Virus record (IMG/VR): IMGVR_UViG_3300042880_000450
Span: 1 to 23,069 of that record
Length of the DNA stretch: 23,069 nucleotides
Direction: 5' to 3' (one strand)
Source of the DNA: a virus
Below, in pieces: positions 1-8,456 of this stretch. The translations under genes were made by a program, and so were the position numbers. The notes beneath the pieces were generated by a model. The model worked only from the letters and a program-made list of their open reading frames with translations. It was not told the origin of the DNA and made no database searches. Each line of letters begins with the position of its first letter. Position 1 is the stretch's first letter.

Positions 1-275
1 GGGTGATTTAACTCAGATAACGAAATACCCTTATCAATCATCTTTTTATAGTTATCCGATTCCCTCATCAATATGTTCTTAGGGTACACACGACCATTTC
101 TATTTGGTGTGTCATACTTCTGGAGTACAGCGTAGAACTCAAATGGTTTTGAATGGTCCATAAAACTTTTGGATTCCATTATATAGTGGTTGTTTTCCGA
201 CTTAGGATTTATATACCCAGCGTCGTACTCAATTAGAATACCCTTACCGGTTTCATTAGGTGCTAATATTTTCAT
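1..275 (-). CDS. Prohead core protease, T4 gp21-like (partial, N-terminal 91 residues)
   Basis: The frame opens with ATG at 275 and runs off the left edge, so only the N-terminal part is present. The peptide reads FEFYAVLQKYDTPNRNGRVY, followed by PKNIL and, at the edge, SLSELNHP. An N-R-N-G-R-[IV]-Y-P segment followed by a [GS]ELxHP segment is typical of the phage prohead serine protease family of T4 gp21, in which the HP histidine is catalytic. That enzyme digests the internal scaffold and trims capsid proteins during head maturation, usually after [LI]xE. Its place downstream of terminase, portal and two small genes matches the T4 order 17-20-67-68-21. The catalytic serine lies outside the window. 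Confidence in the family is high. Confidence 0.9.
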   Translation of the reverse strand, partial: MKILAPNETGKGILIEYDAGYINPKSENNHYIMESKSFMDHSKPFEFYAVLQKYDTPNRNGRVYPKNILMRESDNYKKMIDKGISLSELNH

Positions 276-289
276 TTCGAAGTTTTATA

Positions 290-298
290 ATAAATATT
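290..298 (-). promoter_or_regulatory. ATATTTAT motif before the prohead protease
   Basis: AATATTTAT on the coding strand, 14 bases before the ATG at 275. It overlaps the TAA stop of the preceding gene. Candidate late promoter shared with ten other genes in the window; function inferred. Confidence 0.5.
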
Positions 299-764
299 AA
301 ACTTTTTCTGTTTTTATCTTAACCTCTTTATAATTTCCATTTTTGGTTAGATAAAAATCAAAATGTGTGTTATTATTTAAAACTTCAGAATATATTCTTT
401 TAAGTAAATTTTTTAATGACTTTTTTATTTCGTTTGATTTAAAATCCATATTTTCCGTTAAATATAGATTTATTTCTAGATTCATAAATGATTTTTTATT
501 AATCTGAATCCCACTAGATCTTAAATCAAGATCAACAATGTAATTTTTATTAAATAATGATGTATCTAAATTATTATATATTGAATGTTTAACCGATCTA
601 CTCATGTTCATGATGACTCTAGGCCAGTTTTCAGACTCGTATTTGGGTTCAACCCAGGTCTGTAAATTTAGATATAAAGATTTTAAATTTTTTGAGTCAA
701 CGGTTCCGTATAAAACTTTTGAATTTTTAAAACCATCTATTTTTGACGTTTTTCCTTTTTTCAT
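297..764 (-). CDS. Unrecognised phage protein, 155 residues, in prohead-core position
   Basis: I do not recognise this protein. It is a complete frame with ATG at 764 and TAA at 297-299. It is basic and rich in Lys, Asn and Ser, with no obvious membrane segment or cysteine. A central part (WPRVIMNMSRSVKHSIYNNL) is followed by alternating hydrophobic stretches that suggest a compact alpha/beta fold, and the C-terminus is Lys-rich. It sits directly before the prohead protease, the place where T4 has small core genes 67/68, so a role in head assembly is possible from context only. No Shine-Dalgarno sequence is visible. The 90-base gap upstream separates it from the divergent bS21 gene. Confidence 0.75.
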   Translation of the reverse strand: MKKGKTSKIDGFKNSKVLYGTVDSKNLKSLYLNLQTWVEPKYESENWPRVIMNMSRSVKHSIYNNLDTSLFNKNYIVDLDLRSSGIQINKKSFMNLEINLYLTENMDFKSNEIKKSLKNLLKRIYSEVLNNNTHFDFYLTKNGNYKEVKIKTEKV

Positions 765-854
765 TTCTATTTTTCATAGTATATTTGTTTATTTTTTAAT
801 AAGTTTACGAAAAATTTGTATATATATCAATATAATAAACATTTAATTTGAATT

Positions 855-1040
855 ATGTTAATAGTTAAGGTAAGAAAAAATGAAATTGAGAAGGCTCTTA
901 AAGAATTAAAGAGTAAGGTAATTAAAACAAGACAGAATAGTTTTCTAAATGATCGAAAAGAATACAAAAAAAAATCTGTCGTAAAAAGACAGATTTTAAA
1001 TAAAGCTATATATAGAGAAAAATTTAAAAATAAAAATTAA
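855..1040 (+). CDS. rpsU: Phage-encoded ribosomal protein bS21
   Basis: A 61-residue, strongly basic protein. It starts MLIVKVRKNE, continues with a helix (IEKALKELKSKV), and ends with KKSVVKRQILNKAIYREKF. This follows bS21 from end to end: an N-terminal V-[KP]-V-[RK]-x-[NG]-E strand, two helices, and a K-x-S-V-V-K-R segment as in Bacteroidetes bS21. bS21 binds the 30S platform near the anti-Shine-Dalgarno sequence and affects initiation. In Flavobacterium ribosomes bS21, with bS18 and bS6, helps hide the anti-Shine-Dalgarno. The gene is on the plus strand inside a minus-strand head block. It converges on the next gene so closely that both stops use the same TTAA (1037-1040). No Shine-Dalgarno sequence or convincing host promoter is visible upstream. 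Confidence 0.88.
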   Translation: MLIVKVRKNEIEKALKELKSKVIKTRQNSFLNDRKEYKKKSVVKRQILNKAIYREKFKNKN

Positions 1041-1753
1041 AGATCCTCATTTAATCTTTTCAGTTTAACATATGAGAATTTTGAAAATACCTCACTCTCA
1101 ATCTTAGATATCGTTTCTTCAATAGTCTTAACTACATCGGTGTTTGATTCTGATAACTTTAATTTGTTTAATCTATTAATTGAATTCTCCTTTATAAAAT
1201 TAAACTCCACCATTAATTTATTTTCATCCTCAGTCATCAATTTTTTAATTTCGGTCTTTTCCGATTCAGACAATGTATCCAGATAATCATTAACAGTTTT
1301 GTTAGCTATGTTCATTAAATTAGATAAGGTCACATTAGGTTTTGATTCAGTTATATTTTGAGTATCCATTAAATTTGTTAAAATATTTTTTTTACTTTTA
1401 ACTTTCTCTTCAAGTTTTGTGACATTACTAGTAAAAAGGTTATCAATATCAACATACTTATTTTCAGATTTTAAATGACCAATCCACATGTTAATTTCAT
1501 CTAAATCTGATTTTGTTATATTTTTTTTAATTGATTTAAATTCTGAAATACTTTCACTTATAAAATCAATACCGACAGATTCCGATAGACCCTTTTTTGA
1601 TGATAACTCATCGTACATTAAGTACAACTTACTTAAATTTTTATTATTTAGAATCAATTGTTCAAAAACAAATAAATCCTTTTTCATTGTGTTATTGACA
1701 TATGAGTGAACTAATTTGTCCTCAATTTTTGTTTTTAATATACCAAATTCCAT
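1037..1753 (-). CDS. Unrecognised helical protein between portal and protease, 238 residues
   Basis: No family is recognised. The sequence is almost entirely predicted helix, rich in Lys, Glu, Ser and Asn, without cysteine or membrane segments, and has coiled-coil-like stretches (for example TKLEEKVKSKKNILTNLMD, and the C-terminal third). It ends LKRLNEDL. Its place immediately after the portal and upstream of the prohead protease is where T4 encodes prohead core proteins, so an internal scaffold or core protein is a reasonable guess from position and composition alone. The start at 1753 is preceded by an ATATTTAT motif. It is separated from the portal stop by 20 bases. Confidence 0.78.
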   Translation of the reverse strand: MEFGILKTKIEDKLVHSYVNNTMKKDLFVFEQLILNNKNLSKLYLMYDELSSKKGLSESVGIDFISESISEFKSIKKNITKSDLDEINMWIGHLKSENKYVDIDNLFTSNVTKLEEKVKSKKNILTNLMDTQNITESKPNVTLSNLMNIANKTVNDYLDTLSESEKTEIKKLMTEDENKLMVEFNFIKENSINRLNKLKLSESNTDVVKTIEETISKIESEVFSKFSYVKLKRLNEDL

Positions 1754-1766
1754 GATCTTTTTTAGT

Positions 1767-1775
1767 ATAAATATT
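1767..1775 (-). promoter_or_regulatory. ATATTTAT motif before the 238-residue gene
   Basis: AATATTTAT on the coding strand, 13 bases before the ATG at 1753, overlapping the portal gene's TAA. Same spacing class as the copies before the protease and terminase. Confidence 0.5.
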
Positions 1776-3573
1776 ACCCATTTAACAATTTATCTAACTC
1801 ATCTGAAATTTCCCCTAAAGAATTATTTTTATTGTTGTTAAAATACTCGTCAAACGATGTATTATTATCCTCGAATAATAAACCTAATTTTTTTGGTGTT
1901 ACCTCATCAGCTAACGGTTCTTCAGGTCCTGGAGGTGGTGGAGGTGGTGGTGGAGCTCCTCCACCCATAGGTGGTGGTGCTGATGGTCCACCCTCTGTTG
2001 GGGTTGTCGGTTGTGTACTACCTGTAACAGTCTTATATAGCCTATCCACATTATCAAATATCCCAGTTCTGGTAATAACCGTTGCGGTATTGTCAAGTTC
2101 AGCTGAAATAGCTCTTTCCATCCTAATTTGATTAATGTCAAGTTTAATATCCTCATCTGACATACCAAGAATATGTTTCTTAGCCCATGTCGCTGACGTT
2201 GGTTGGATTGATTTAGGTATCTCACCCACACAATCCTTATACAATAACATTTTTTCCTTCCACACCTCAACCATTAATAGGTCAGCTTGTTTAGATGGAT
2301 TTGTTAACCCTAAAGTAAAGTTCTGTAATTCATCCTCAAACCCCATAAGGAATAGGTGAATAATTGCCACTTTATTTAGTTCAGCCAAAATACTTTTTTG
2401 TATTTTATTTATTGTTCTAGCGAATCTAATATCAAGTAATGATAGATTTTTACCATCACCAACAACCTCCTCAAAACCTAAATAAGCTTTTGGTATTCTT
2501 AACGCGGTTACTAATTTCTTTTGGATATACTCAATATCTGCGATTTCAGATAGGTTCTGAGCTCCTTGTAATGTTTCTATTGGCATTGTTTGTGCTGGGT
2601 CCCTAACCGGAATAAAATAATCCTGGTCAACCGCCATTTGGTTAAAACGTAAATCAACATTTCCGGTTTTTGAATCGACAACCTGATCACGTTTAAATTT
2701 ATTCGCTACACGTTGTACATAAGCCTCAACGTCTTTGTCATCCATGTTACCAACATAAACTTTAAATACCCTACGTTCCGGTGCTCTCGATGTTCTATAT
2801 ATTAACATAGCGTCCTCAGCTAGTACAAGTTGTTTCCATATACGTCTAGCTTTCTCCAACATAGATGTACCGTATGGTAATTTCCTATCATCACCCAGTA
2901 ATCTAAAATGAGCTATTTCCCAAGTGTTGAATTCCATATCCTTGGCTTTCCAGTGGAATCTAACACCTTTAGCTTTCGGGTCCGGTGACGAATTTACCGC
3001 CATAGCTTCCGTACCCCTCTCTAAACGTTCAATTTCGATATTTGGTAATTGTATACACCCAACAATACCCTTTTCCTGATCTAATTTAAGATATACAAAG
3101 TTATCACCATATTTACATGTATTTCTAATCCACATTTGTAGATTGGTATTAATATCTAATGTATTGTTAAATAAATCAGCTAATATACCTTTAATTCTTT
3201 TTGATTCGGAATATATTTGTAGTATATGTCCATCTTGATTTGGTGTGGTTGATTCCTCGGAATATATGTCCAACGCAGTTGATATTTCGGGAGTATACTC
3301 CATTGATTCGTAATCGTAAAACGCTGCTATACGATTTGGTTCATAATAAACCGCTTGGGTGTATAGATTATTCTCAACCTTTTGCCATTGACTAGATAAA
3401 TAAAAAGACTGTTGAAGTTGGAGTTTCTCCCTTTCATAAGTTTCTTTGTCCGTGGTTTTTAATAGTTCCTTTTTGTCAAACTTATATGACGGATAATCCA
3501 TACCCATTAAAGAGTTTGGTCCAAATGTCTTGGATAGTTTCTGCCATATTGTTAAATTTTTATTTTGTTCCAT
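1774..3573 (-). CDS. Portal protein, T4 gp20-like
   Basis: A 599-residue protein of the size and layout of T4-type portals, the dodecameric ring at the head vertex through which DNA is packaged. Recognisable parts are the early helix with a YEPNRIAAFYDYESMEY segment and TPEISTALDIYSEEST (T4 portals have a comparable 'YPEIDLAIDEI' segment), the central WKAKDMEFNTWEIAHFRLLG region, and the LRIPKAYLGFEEVVGDGKNL segment before the long crown helix. Terminase and prohead protease on either side support the call. The C-terminus is odd: after about residue 515 it becomes Pro/Gly-rich with a run of eight prolines, then an acidic tail ending SDELDKLLNG. Such a tail is probably disordered, and poly-proline slows translation. 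Confidence 0.9.
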   Translation of the reverse strand: MEQNKNLTIWQKLSKTFGPNSLMGMDYPSYKFDKKELLKTTDKETYEREKLQLQQSFYLSSQWQKVENNLYTQAVYYEPNRIAAFYDYESMEYTPEISTALDIYSEESTTPNQDGHILQIYSESKRIKGILADLFNNTLDINTNLQMWIRNTCKYGDNFVYLKLDQEKGIVGCIQLPNIEIERLERGTEAMAVNSSPDPKAKGVRFHWKAKDMEFNTWEIAHFRLLGDDRKLPYGTSMLEKARRIWKQLVLAEDAMLIYRTSRAPERRVFKVYVGNMDDKDVEAYVQRVANKFKRDQVVDSKTGNVDLRFNQMAVDQDYFIPVRDPAQTMPIETLQGAQNLSEIADIEYIQKKLVTALRIPKAYLGFEEVVGDGKNLSLLDIRFARTINKIQKSILAELNKVAIIHLFLMGFEDELQNFTLGLTNPSKQADLLMVEVWKEKMLLYKDCVGEIPKSIQPTSATWAKKHILGMSDEDIKLDINQIRMERAISAELDNTATVITRTGIFDNVDRLYKTVTGSTQPTTPTEGGPSAPPPMGGGAPPPPPPPPGPEEPLADEVTPKKLGLLFEDNNTSFDEYFNNNKNNSLGEISDELDKLLNG

Positions 3574-3596
3574 GGTTATAATTTAAACATTTTTTA

Positions 3597-3604
3597 ATAA
3601 ATAT
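3597..3604 (-). promoter_or_regulatory. ATATTTAT motif before the portal gene
   Basis: ATATTTAT on the coding strand, 23 bases before the portal ATG at 3573. A second, overlapping TATTTATA copy lies immediately upstream (about 3602-3609). Confidence 0.45.
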
Positions 3605-3613
3605 AAATAATTC

Positions 3614-4345
3614 CTAAACACAAGACCCAATCTCTGTAATGTTTAACGCTTTACACACATAGTTAAAACCGGATGTTGAACAAATAGACACAGTATCAAA
3701 CGGACCTACAGTGTAAAATCCTCTATCACCAACACAATCAATGTAGTAAACTTCACAAGGTGATTCTAGTGGATTGTAAAGTTCATATTCAATACACACA
3801 CCAAGACCACATAATTCGTCACAAACACCATTATCAATTACCTCAACAATTGAACCCCTACACCCTGATGTTAAGACAAAACTACTCTGATCTTTTGTAC
3901 ACACATAGTTATCCGTCCCGTTAACAGTTATTTCATTATCATTCCCATCACAATCTATATATCTCGCGACACACCTATCTTCACGACCACTAAAACTGTA
4001 AATAAAATTATAACATTTACATTCTGGTAATCCACTTGGTGTCATTGTTGGTGTCACAGTAGGCGTTTGTGTTGGGGTGTTGGTCATTGTTGGTGTAACA
4101 GTAGGTGTTTGTGTTGGTGTCACAGTAGGTGTCACAGTAGGTGTAGGTGTCACAGTAGGTGTTTGTGTTGGGGTGTTAGTAGGTGTTGGGGTTGGTAGTG
4201 GAATATCGTCATAATTATCTTTTTTTATTCCAGATTTACCAATAAAATTGGTATATTTTTTTACACTATAAACACCTTGACCAGGTACTATTAAACTAGA
4301 CCCACCAAAATAATTCCCAGAAACTCTACGTCTTACTAATCCCAT
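3614..4345 (-). CDS. Thr-Pro linker protein with two Cys-rich modules, possible virion surface protein
   Basis: A 243-residue protein with three parts. Residues 1-50 are a basic, Gly-containing head. Residues 51-104 are an almost pure Thr-Pro repeat with Val, Gln and Asn (TPTVTPT-type). From about 108 to the end there are two tandem modules of about 60 residues sharing C-x(3)-YIDC-[DV]-G, a later VC or IC, and a closing G-[CS]. Paired cysteines plus a stiff Thr-Pro spacer suggest a displayed binding domain, as in phage decoration or fibre-like proteins; no exact family is recognised. It lies between terminase and portal, where T4 has tail sheath and tube genes 18 and 19. No signal peptide is visible. 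Confidence 0.8.
   Translation of the reverse strand: MGLVRRRVSGNYFGGSSLIVPGQGVYSVKKYTNFIGKSGIKKDNYDDIPLPTPTPTNTPTQTPTVTPTPTVTPTVTPTQTPTVTPTMTNTPTQTPTVTPTMTPSGLPECKCYNFIYSFSGREDRCVARYIDCDGNDNEITVNGTDNYVCTKDQSSFVLTSGCRGSIVEVIDNGVCDELCGLGVCIEYELYNPLESPCEVYYIDCVGDRGFYTVGPFDTVSICSTSGFNYVCKALNITEIGSCV
4034..4195 (-). repeat. Minisatellite-like repeat coding for the Thr-Pro linker
   Basis: The plus strand shows repeated ggtgtcacagtaggtgt-type units of 6, 12 and 18 bases, encoding TPTVTP and TPTQTP. The units are in frame and near-identical at DNA level, so length change by slippage or recombination is likely. Confidence 0.85.
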
Positions 4346-4349
4346 ATTA

Positions 4350-4358
4350 ATAAATATT
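4350..4358 (-). promoter_or_regulatory. ATATTTAT motif before the Thr-Pro linker gene
   Basis: AATATTTAT on the coding strand, only 4 bases before the ATG at 4345 and overlapping the terminase stop. If it is a promoter core, transcription from it would start inside the gene, so here it may instead be a relic or serve another role. Confidence 0.35.
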
Positions 4359-6129
4359 ACTTACCACCAAATAACCAACCGTATTTAACGTAGTCACTTT
4401 TGGAAGCTTCCGTCACTTGTCGACCATATCTGTCATGTTTAACATTGACGTTTGGTAATGTGGGATTAAAATACACCTCATTTGCCACCGTTTCGTTATG
4501 AGCCACTGACCACGAATCCAACATCTTTTTTGTGTGTTCAGTTACACGTTCTAATTTTGAAAATGACGATTCCCCGACATATATCGGCATTGATATCCCC
4601 ATTATTAAGTCATCATGTTGACCTTTCTGGTGATCCGGTCGACCATTCATATAAATGAATGTATTCATTTCATTGTATAACCTAACACTACGGATCTTAA
4701 ACTTATGTCTAACATACTCCTCAAAAGCTGCGACAATCTGAACCCGTTTATTATTAAAATTTATACCTGGTATCTTTTCACCAGCTTTTGGATTATACGA
4801 CCAGATATTCGTACTATCCACACCATCAATGTACATATTTTTATAACCAAGTTCCTGCATTTTTCTTACCGTAGTAATACCCATACCACCCGTAATATCG
4901 ACAACCACAAAACATGAGTACATTGTACCCCACTTATAAGCGATTTCAGCTAAAGTATCCGGTGGAATTTTACCCAAGTACTCCAGTACCTGTTCACGTT
5001 CATCAAAATCGATAATTTGTATTGAACTAAAGTCGTCACTATCACCTCTGGATACATCAATACCCATAATATACTTGTGACCTTGTTCCGGTTCTTTCCA
5101 AATCCAAAGAGAATTACCCATAAGTTTAGTAATAGGTTCCATTATAGTATTCTCTTTTATATATTCCAATTGTTTTGAATCAAATACGTTGTCCCCAGAT
5201 CCAAGAAACTCACAATTTAACTCCTGATTTATTTTTCTCTTATCATATTTTAGTTTTTTAACCATTTTTTCATACCATGTTGAACATGGTTTATATCCTT
5301 GGTTAAATAATCCCTGTAACTCGTTATAATCACGTTCAAACGGATCCACATGTTCAAATGAAATATTCTTGGAATGATCCCTTTCCGACTTATTTAATAA
5401 ATAATCGACCATATCATCAGTTGGTACCAAAAATAAGTCTTTGGAATACCTAGGGTCTCTCCACCAGAACATCTCAGATATTTTAAACTGATTCATTCCC
5501 TTAACCGCTTGGTTATAGATTTCATAATAGATTGGATCAAATCCGTTTGGGGTCGATACCACAATAACTTTACCACCCGTAGATAGTGAAGCCATACAAG
5601 CTGCCCAGAAATCCCCATCAGCTTCGATAAACGCGGCCTCATCAAATACAAGTATCGTGGGGGTGTATCCACGAAGGGCATCCCTAGATGTCGCAACCGC
5701 TTTAACTTCACACCCATTTGTTAACTTATAATGTCTTTGTGAGTTTTTATCCTGGGAGAACCCCGTACCAACCCATTTTGGCCACTGATCGATGAACGAT
5801 CTAATTTTGTTCGCCATCTCCATTGAGGTATCCAATTTGTTGGCGATTATTAGAATTTTTTCCGGTCTTTCCTTTTTAGCGAAAACCAGTCTCTTTGAAA
5901 CCCAAGCTGCGGTTACTGTTGATACACCAGCTTGACGATATTTAAGTGCGATATTTTCCTCATATTCCTCGTAGTCGCTCAATAGTGAAACTTGGTCTGG
6001 GAATAGTTCTAAAGGTACATATCTCGATACGGTATTGTCATATGTCTGTAAGTAGGTTCTTAACGCGTACGGAGTGTCTTTCATACATCGAACATACTCC
6101 AACATTAATTGTTCTTTTGATAAACTCAT
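4357..6129 (-). CDS. terL: Large terminase subunit (packaging ATPase and nuclease)
   Basis: A 590-residue protein with both terminase domains. The N-terminal ATPase has a variant Walker A ([11 protein letters not shown], about 61-71), in which the lysine precedes RQ rather than standing in GK[ST], a known form among phage terminases. It also has Walker B (ILVFDEAAF, 159-167) and a coupling motif (VVSTPNG, 190-196). The C-terminal RNase H-like nuclease has three acidic clusters: [10 protein letters not shown] (D357), VVVDITGG (D411) and QHDDLIMG (D506/D507). It cuts concatemeric DNA and drives it into the head through the portal. It follows a terminator hairpin and an ATATTTAT motif, so it probably starts its own transcript covering the head genes. 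No small terminase is recognised in the window. Confidence 0.96.
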   Translation of the reverse strand: MSLSKEQLMLEYVRCMKDTPYALRTYLQTYDNTVSRYVPLELFPDQVSLLSDYEEYEENIALKYRQAGVSTVTAAWVSKRLVFAKKERPEKILIIANKLDTSMEMANKIRSFIDQWPKWVGTGFSQDKNSQRHYKLTNGCEVKAVATSRDALRGYTPTILVFDEAAFIEADGDFWAACMASLSTGGKVIVVSTPNGFDPIYYEIYNQAVKGMNQFKISEMFWWRDPRYSKDLFLVPTDDMVDYLLNKSERDHSKNISFEHVDPFERDYNELQGLFNQGYKPCSTWYEKMVKKLKYDKRKINQELNCEFLGSGDNVFDSKQLEYIKENTIMEPITKLMGNSLWIWKEPEQGHKYIMGIDVSRGDSDDFSSIQIIDFDEREQVLEYLGKIPPDTLAEIAYKWGTMYSCFVVVDITGGMGITTVRKMQELGYKNMYIDGVDSTNIWSYNPKAGEKIPGINFNNKRVQIVAAFEEYVRHKFKIRSVRLYNEMNTFIYMNGRPDHQKGQHDDLIMGISMPIYVGESSFSKLERVTEHTKKMLDSWSVAHNETVANEVYFNPTLPNVNVKHDRYGRQVTEASKSDYVKYGWLFGGK

Positions 6130-6143
6130 AAAGATATTTCTAT

Positions 6144-6152
6144 ATAAATATC
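6144..6152 (-). promoter_or_regulatory. ATATTTAT motif before the terminase gene
   Basis: GATATTTAT on the coding strand, 14 bases before the ATG at 6129, immediately downstream of a terminator hairpin. This is the cleanest case for independent initiation, because the previous operon is terminated just before it. Confidence 0.55.
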
Positions 6153-6185
6153 AAAACCCCCAATTATTTCTAATGTGGGGGTTTT
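6153..6185 (-). terminator. Intrinsic terminator of the 10256-6208 operon
   Basis: AAAACCCCC and GGGGGTTTT form a 9-bp stem with a 15-base loop, 22 bases past the stop of the 452-residue gene. The closing T run lies in the stem. The symmetry could allow weak function on the plus strand too. Confidence 0.75.
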
Positions 6186-6207
6186 CTACTATTTTTATGG
6201 TGTAAAT

Positions 6208-7566
6208 TTAATATGTCATTCCACCTTGTTCCTCTTCATCATATTCATCGTCATCACCGTCACCTTCTTTATATTGTTTGTATTGTTCTTTAGCTTGTTG
6301 TAAAATTTCAGAAAATTTTCTAGAAGCTTTTTGATTGTCTTCTCTATTATTGGAAACAACATTAGATATAATATCACGTAAGAATGATTCAGCTGGTACA
6401 CTGTACAAGATCTGTTCAAAGAACGGATAATACTTTTTACCTTCTGGACTTGTAGTTAACTCATCGGGTAATAATAATCTTATTTTTCTAACTAATTCAG
6501 CACCAACACGGAAATTCATTGGTTCGTTTGCCATCGTATCGGTTTGACCAATAACGTCCTGAGCCATACCAAGATCCATATCAGTCCACTGTGCTCTTGA
6601 TGTTACTATTGAAAATGTCTTAAATAACTCGTGTAGTAAAATTGGAAAGATGACTCCATTAGCGAAATAAGTGTCGTTTTCTTCATTTTCTTCACCCCCA
6701 CCTTCATCTTCGTCCTCATCTTCATCACCATCCATCTTACCAGCTGATCCAGCAGCGTTACCACCTAAAGCCTCAATTAGATCCTCATCAGTGAAATACA
6801 TTAAATCATTTGCTGCCATAATTTTATTATACATTGGGTATAAAGAGGGATCAATTTCATCTAATCTGTCCTTATACATTTGATAAGCAAATTGACCACG
6901 TTTACCCTTACCCTGGATAATCGCGTTTATCACATTTCGTTTTTCAATCTCAAGTTGTCTTTGTTCATCCGGAGTTAACTCGTCAACGTCAAATGAAAAG
7001 TTTTTAGGTAATTCCAGTTTTTTCATTTCTTTAGGTTTCATCTGAAATTGATTTGGGTCTATTCTTTGTTCACCTAAAAATGTTAGTACGTTGATGAAGT
7101 CAAACTTATAAACAACACCACCCTCTTTTCTTTCTTTGGATACAACACCCTCACCTACAGCTTCTTCCATTGTCATGTTTGACGGTATCCACCCTTCTTC
7201 CTTTGCCGCTATCTCCATAGCTAAATCCCTAAGTTCCTCCCTATAATTAGGTTCAATACCCATAACTTGTCTTACGGACATCATTTGTTCCATTTGAATC
7301 GCTCTTTTAACTTGTGGGTTTGTCAAATTTTCTTCGGTACCGTAATATCTTTTAACATAGTCAACGATTTCTTTAAATCGTTTTTCAGTCATTTTTTCTA
7401 CGTCACCAACACCACCTTTAAATCCACGGTTTTTAGCGTAAATCCCTTCAGGATCCTCAATTCTTTGTTGAGTTCTTGGGTGCATTCTTTCTGGGTAATC
7501 CCCGTACTCCACTGGAGCTTCGTTTACTATTTTTCTTATTAATCTTTCTAAATTACTATTTCCCAT
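6208..7566 (-). CDS. Unrecognised phage protein, 452 residues, with acidic linker
   Basis: I do not recognise the family. The N-terminal third is helical and charged and starts MGNSNLERLIRKIVNEAP. The middle (about 275-300) is a very acidic, Gly-rich linker of Asp and Glu. After it comes a hydrophobic helical domain (NGVIFPILLHELFKTFSIV) and a further helical part with PFFEQILYSVPAESFLRDII. The C-terminus is again acidic (DGDDDEYDEEEQ). The start codon overlaps the previous stop by one base (TAATG), so it is translated as the last member of a four-gene operon. It is followed by a strong terminator. The position just upstream of terminase and the composition suggest a virion or assembly protein, but this is context only. 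Confidence 0.82.
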   Translation of the reverse strand: MGNSNLERLIRKIVNEAPVEYGDYPERMHPRTQQRIEDPEGIYAKNRGFKGGVGDVEKMTEKRFKEIVDYVKRYYGTEENLTNPQVKRAIQMEQMMSVRQVMGIEPNYREELRDLAMEIAAKEEGWIPSNMTMEEAVGEGVVSKERKEGGVVYKFDFINVLTFLGEQRIDPNQFQMKPKEMKKLELPKNFSFDVDELTPDEQRQLEIEKRNVINAIIQGKGKRGQFAYQMYKDRLDEIDPSLYPMYNKIMAANDLMYFTDEDLIEALGGNAAGSAGKMDGDEDEDEDEGGGEENEENDTYFANGVIFPILLHELFKTFSIVTSRAQWTDMDLGMAQDVIGQTDTMANEPMNFRVGAELVRKIRLLLPDELTTSPEGKKYYPFFEQILYSVPAESFLRDIISNVVSNNREDNQKASRKFSEILQQAKEQYKQYKEGDGDDDEYDEEEQGGMTY

Positions 7567-8456
7567 TACATTAAATTTAACGCTTGTTTTATTACGGAGA
7601 TAAACTCATTCTTTTTTTCTTCTTTACCCTTTTTAGCTTTAGGTTGTTCTTTTGGTCCAGGTCTTTTGAATGGGTTTTTATCTTTTCCTGGTTTTGTTTT
7701 TTCTTTAGTTCCAGGTTTTACAGGAGCTGTTTCAGTGTTTTCACCCAATTCTTTACCCATACTAAATAATTTACCAATTGGTTTTTTCATAGTTTTCATT
7801 TCTTTTCCTTCATCTTTTGAAAACATAGTCATTTTTTTTGGTTTACTCAACATCATTGAGTCTTCTTTTTTCGTTTTTTCTGAAATAACTTTAAGAAAAT
7901 CACCTTTGGTCATTGATGGGTTTACATGACCCTCAATTAGTCTAACAATTTCGTTCTCTAGTTGTTCCTCAACTTTTGATTTTTCTTTTTTGTATTTTAC
8001 CGTTTTTTCCGGGTGTTTCTTTTCTGGCATTTTTTCGTAGTCTTTTTTTGTTGTGTCATCCGAAAATTCTTTAGCCATATCACACCACTTTTTCTTTTCC
8101 TTACCTTTTGTTTTGTTACACTTAACCCAAAATAATCCTTGTTGAGCTTTCGATTCAAATCTCTCAGTAACTTCCCCCTCCATGGTTACGGATACACTAC
8201 CATCTTGATTTAATTTTACAGCTTTACCACCAGGAAGTGACTCTCCCGATGATTTTGCACTACTAACTTCCCCAGGACTAAAGGTTCTAATTTTACTTAC
8301 GGTATCAACAGCTTCATCTGTTTCTTGTTTTTTAAATTTCTCAGATAACGTTTTAATCTGAGACTCACTTAATCTTGAAACGGTTTCAATTTTTAACCCG
8401 TTTTTGATTAAATTCATTATGTCTTTTTTAGTTCTCATACACCATTTTTTTTTCAA
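7566..8456 (-). CDS. Lys-rich phage protein with a SKAQQ-type segment
   Basis: Function unknown. The protein is very rich in Lys, with a disordered C-terminal third of Lys, Pro and Gly. Residues near 102-145 read SKAQQGLFWVKCNK, then KKKWCDMAKEF, DDTTKKDYEKMPEKKHP. This resembles the short 'SKAQQ...F...A..MS...Y.K.P.KK' segment found in several T4-like phage proteins of unknown role; the resemblance is by eye. The first ATG (8456) overlaps the previous gene by 29 bases. A second ATG at 8438 (MRTKKDIMNLIKNG) would give 290 residues and an 11-base overlap and may be the true start. It is the third gene of the operon that ends at 6208. Confidence 0.8.
   Translation of the reverse strand: MKKKWCMRTKKDIMNLIKNGLKIETVSRLSESQIKTLSEKFKKQETDEAVDTVSKIRTFSPGEVSSAKSSGESLPGGKAVKLNQDGSVSVTMEGEVTERFESKAQQGLFWVKCNKTKGKEKKKWCDMAKEFSDDTTKKDYEKMPEKKHPEKTVKYKKEKSKVEEQLENEIVRLIEGHVNPSMTKGDFLKVISEKTKKEDSMMLSKPKKMTMFSKDEGKEMKTMKKPIGKLFSMGKELGENTETAPVKPGTKEKTKPGKDKNPFKRPGPKEQPKAKKGKEEKKNEFISVIKQALNLM

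Noticed and set aside
1832-2131. Plus-strand frame with a poly-glycine run
   Set aside because: Antisense image of the proline-rich portal tail.
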